8,379 nucleotides of DNA, from contig JAHBAO020000426.1 in assembly GCA_018500065.2 (NCBI GenBank), positions 1 through 8,379 on the forward strand, in the 5' to 3' direction. The stretch comes from Octadecabacter sp. GTDB lineage: Bacteria; Pseudomonadota; Alphaproteobacteria; Rhodobacterales; Rhodobacteraceae. Both the position numbers and the translations under genes were made by a program. Positions 6,571-8,379 of this stretch are shown here, piece by piece. Numbering within the stretch: the first letter of the stretch is position 1; the number at the start of each line of letters is the position of its first letter. The notes beneath the pieces are model-generated. The model was given only the letters and a program-made list of their open reading frames with translations, did not search any database and was not told the origin of the DNA.

Positions 6571-6676
6571 AGTTTACTCCCACCAAAATTTCGGCCTGTT
6601 CTAACGGCGCTGTGGGAATGTTAGTCGCTGAATCTCTTTGCGCAAAGGAAAATTCTGTTCTGCTTTTCCCCGCACC
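6571..6676 (-). promoter_or_regulatory. Putative DUF2853 promoter/leader with 12-bp palindrome
   Basis: The 106 bases upstream of the DUF2853 gene contain a perfect 12-bp palindrome CTTTGCGCAAAG at 6636-6647. On the minus strand a weak promoter-like pair lies across it: TTGCGC, 16 bases, TAACAT. The palindrome would overlap the -35 element. The match is poor, and perfect 12-bp palindromes are expected about twice by chance in a window this size, so only its position makes it notable. Confidence 0.3.
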
Positions 6677-7456
6677 TCATCGGCAGGTGCCCCAACCGCG
6701 TGCTTGAAGGTGAAAATGATCCGCATGCAGGTTGTTGTAGTCAGGGCCCAATGTTGTCGCGAACCACGTGCAGGCGCTGTCGCGCACGGCACGAAGGAAC
6801 TGGGCGTCTTCGGTGCCATCGTCCCAATCTGCGATAAGGCGAATACGTCTTCCATCGGAAAAATCAAACCCGGTTATGTCGATAGCATCTCCCGTTGAAT
6901 GCGTACTCCAGCGGTTTCTTGCGCCCCGTGTTGTTCGGATAGTCCGGCAATTATAACTTCCTACTTGACGAAAAATCGTCGCGCTGGCCCCAAGGTATTC
7001 TTGCGCAGCGGGCTGCACACCGTGGCGTTCCCACATGGCCAGTCGCAATGCTGTTGCGCAGGACGTTTCTATTTGATCAATGCGGGCATCCCCGACGGCT
7101 GAAAGCGAAACACGATTGCGGATATGACAATTCTCCGTCGCCTCGAACGGGTCCAACAGGGTGAACTGTGCGGCCGATGCTAGAACCGCGCGACACTGCG
7201 CAGGATCATTCAGCGCCAGCCGCAGTTTCGAGGACGTCAAAGGTGTTACCGGATCTGCGACCGCCAAGGGAACGGTTGGATTCCACTCTGGGGGCAATGG
7301 CGTTTCCGGGTGAAACACAGCCAATAATGAACCAACGATCCCCCCGACGAAAAGCAATGTGAACACTGCACATCCCACAGAGCGAAATACCGCCCAGCGC
7401 TTTTTTAGGTCCGGCGGTTTCTTGGGCTGGTCATCTTCTGGTTTGTTGGATTGCAT
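6677..7456 (-). CDS. Extensin-like C-terminal domain protein, membrane-anchored (M15-type metallopeptidase relative)
   Basis: A 259-residue protein with a Lys/Pro/Asp-rich cytoplasmic start (1-20), one membrane helix or uncleaved signal anchor at about 26-47, a proline-rich linker (50-72) and a periplasmic domain. The domain carries STHSTGDAIDITGF (184-197), equivalent to the SxHxxGxAxD zinc motif of M15/VanX-type D-Ala-D-Ala peptidases with His186 and Asp193 as likely ligands, and LHADHFHLQ (243-251) supplying a further histidine (247 or 249). Four cysteines (88, 110, 133, 170) plus C229 and C258 could form disulphides in the periplasm. The bacterial extensin-like family shares this layout, so peptidoglycan peptide cleavage is a reasonable inference; it has no relation in function to plant extensins. 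The ATG at 7456 has AGGGTG about 5 bases ahead. It lies downstream of ahcY but beyond a strong terminator. Confidence 0.85.
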   Translation of the reverse strand: MQSNKPEDDQPKKPPDLKKRWAVFRSVGCAVFTLLFVGGIVGSLLAVFHPETPLPPEWNPTVPLAVADPVTPLTSSKLRLALNDPAQCRAVLASAAQFTLLDPFEATENCHIRNRVSLSAVGDARIDQIETSCATALRLAMWERHGVQPAAQEYLGASATIFRQVGSYNCRTIRTTRGARNRWSTHSTGDAIDITGFDFSDGRRIRLIADWDDGTEDAQFLRAVRDSACTWFATTLGPDYNNLHADHFHLQARGWGTCR

Positions 7457-7463
7457 GCGTCAC

Positions 7464-7490
7464 CCTATTGATTGGGTTGAACCTAATAGG
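7464..7490 (-). promoter_or_regulatory. Inverted repeat overlapping the ribosome site of the extensin-like gene
   Basis: In minus-strand RNA CCTATT (7485-7490) can pair with AATAGG (7464-7469), six base pairs closing a 15-base loop. The 3' arm is part of the AATAGGGTG ribosome-binding site, so folding would hide it. The loop also contains GGTT-C-AACC, too tight to fold as RNA but a possible DNA dyad. The stem is short and AT-rich, so stability is doubtful. Confidence 0.3.
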
Positions 7491-7510
7491 AAGTTTCGCC
7501 GTCCCCAATG

Positions 7511-7542
7511 CAAAACGCCGACCCATTTGGACCGGCGTTTTG
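7511..7542 (-). terminator. Intrinsic terminator downstream of ahcY
   Basis: CAAAACGCCG (7511-7520) pairs perfectly with CGGCGTTTTG (7533-7542); two inner C-G pairs can form across two mismatches, leaving an ATTT loop. On the minus strand the GC core is followed by TTTTGC, and the hairpin begins 19 bases past the ahcY stop. The A-run and T-run on both sides make it usable in either direction, but only the minus strand has a gene ending here. Confidence 0.85.
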
Positions 7543-7561
7543 TATCTGTAGGGCTACGCAA

Positions 7562-8379
7562 TTAGTAGCGGTAGTGTTCTGGCTTGAAGGGACCTTCAGG
7601 TGAAACACCAATGTAAGCCGCTTGTTCAGGATCAAGCTTGGACAGCTTCACGCCGATACGATCAAGGTGCAGACGGGCAACTTTTTCATCCAGATGCTTG
7701 GGCAAGATGTAAACGCCGGGCTGGTATTCGTCGCCCTTTGTGAACAGTTCGATTTGCGCCAAGACCTGGTTGGTAAAGGAAGCCGACATCACGAAAGACG
7801 GGTGGCCCGTCGCGTTACCAAGGTTCAACAAACGGCCTTCGGACAGCAGGATCAGACGGTTGCCATTTGGCATCTCGATCATGTCGACCTGTTCTTTGAT
7901 GTTGGTCCACTTGTGGTTCTTCAGCGCGGCAACTTGGATCTCGTTGTCGAAGTGACCGATGTTGCCCACAATCGCCATGTCTTTCATCGCACGCATGTGT
8001 TCGATGCGAATGACGTCTTTGTTGCCTGTTGTCGTAACAAAGATGTCGGCCATGCCAACAACTTCATCCAGAGTGGTCACTTGGAAACCGTCCATCGCAG
8101 CCTGAAGCGCGCAAATCGGGTCGACTTCGGTCACGATCACACGTGCGCCTGCACCGGATAATGACGCAGCAGAGCCTTTACCCACATCGCCGTAGCCCAT
8201 CACCACAGCAACTTTACCAGCCATCATCGTGTCAGTCGCGCGGCGAATTCCGTCTACGAGCGATTCTTTACAGCCATATTTGTTGTCAAACTTAGACTTG
8301 GTCACAGAGTCATTCACGTTGATCGCCGGGAATGGCAGCTGGCCGTTCTTGTGCAGATCATACAGGCGGTGAACGCCGG
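7562..8379 (-). CDS. ahcY: Adenosylhomocysteinase (S-adenosyl-L-homocysteine hydrolase), partial, N-terminus off the right edge
   Basis: AhcY splits S-adenosylhomocysteine into adenosine and homocysteine, relieving product inhibition of methyltransferases and feeding the methyl cycle in the cytoplasm; the enzyme is normally a tetramer with bound NAD. The frame is open to position 8379, giving the C-terminal 271 residues of a protein usually about 460-470 long in alphaproteobacteria. The visible part starts [20 protein letters not shown], then [15 protein letters not shown], the [16 protein letters not shown]-binding loop, [31 protein letters not shown], and closes with the family-typical [20 protein letters not shown] and HYRY end. 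Interior methionine- or GTG-like starts (for example at 8317) are not real starts, since conserved sequence continues upstream. The codon pattern looks more uniform than in hemD, fitting a highly expressed gene. Any upstream SAH riboswitch would lie outside the window. Confidence 0.97.
   Translation of the reverse strand, partial: GVHRLYDLHKNGQLPFPAINVNDSVTKSKFDNKYGCKESLVDGIRRATDTMMAGKVAVVMGYGDVGKGSAASLSGAGARVIVTEVDPICALQAAMDGFQVTTLDEVVGMADIFVTTTGNKDVIRIEHMRAMKDMAIVGNIGHFDNEIQVAALKNHKWTNIKEQVDMIEMPNGNRLILLSEGRLLNLGNATGHPSFVMSASFTNQVLAQIELFTKGDEYQPGVYILPKHLDEKVARLHLDRIGVKLSKLDPEQAAYIGVSPEGPFKPEHYRY

Noticed and set aside
6196..6624. Plus-strand frame of 142 codons over DUF2853
   Set aside because: It runs through the terminator hairpin and lies antisense to a coherent DUF2853 product with a good ribosome site.
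7622..8161. Plus-strand frame of 179 codons
   Set aside because: It is the antisense of the well-conserved ahcY gene.

Overview
The window looks like ordinary chromosomal sequence of an alphaproteobacterium, most likely a marine Rhodobacterales (Roseobacter-type) species of moderate GC content. This rests on the type of proteins encoded (an alphaproteobacterial Mic60/mitofilin beside hemD and hemY, a DUF2853 protein, an extensin-like D-Ala-D-Ala peptidase relative, an alphaproteobacterial-style AhcY) and on the gene order. No rRNA, tRNA, CRISPR array, transposase or integrase was seen. The taxon is inferred from protein style, not from a search.

Layout. Left block, minus strand (1-2720): hemD, then a Mic60-type inner-membrane coiled-coil protein, then hemY cut by the left edge. 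Divergent from it, plus strand (2805-6000): tsaD, gpsA, a YciI-like protein and an EVE-domain protein, packed with overlaps of 1-4 bases or a 2-base gap, followed after 55 bases by a small membrane protein (DUF1761 type). A hairpin terminator at 6013-6043 closes this unit. A 228-base convergent spacer follows. Right block, minus strand (6229-8379): DUF2853 protein, extensin-like protein, and the C-terminal 271 residues of S-adenosylhomocysteine hydrolase cut by the right edge. Strong hairpins at 6184-6207 and 7511-7542 separate the transcription units.

How the genes fit together. HemD makes uroporphyrinogen III for haem and related tetrapyrroles. HemY is a membrane protein linked to late haem synthesis. 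The Mic60 homologue between them is the bacterial relative of the mitochondrial cristae organiser, and this hemD-mic60-hemY neighbourhood is an established alphaproteobacterial feature. The plus-strand operon mixes core functions (tRNA t6A synthesis by TsaD, glycerol-3-phosphate supply for phospholipids by GpsA) with two small accessory proteins, YciI-like and EVE, whose substrates are unknown. AhcY recycles S-adenosylhomocysteine in the methyl cycle.

Nothing here amounts to a clearly undescribed system. The points most worth a second look are the Mic60 context, the tightly coupled YciI-EVE pair behind tsaD-gpsA, an inverted repeat between the divergent hemD and tsaD genes, a convergent spacer holding a CRP-like dyad, and a possible ribosome-site-masking hairpin ahead of the extensin-like gene.
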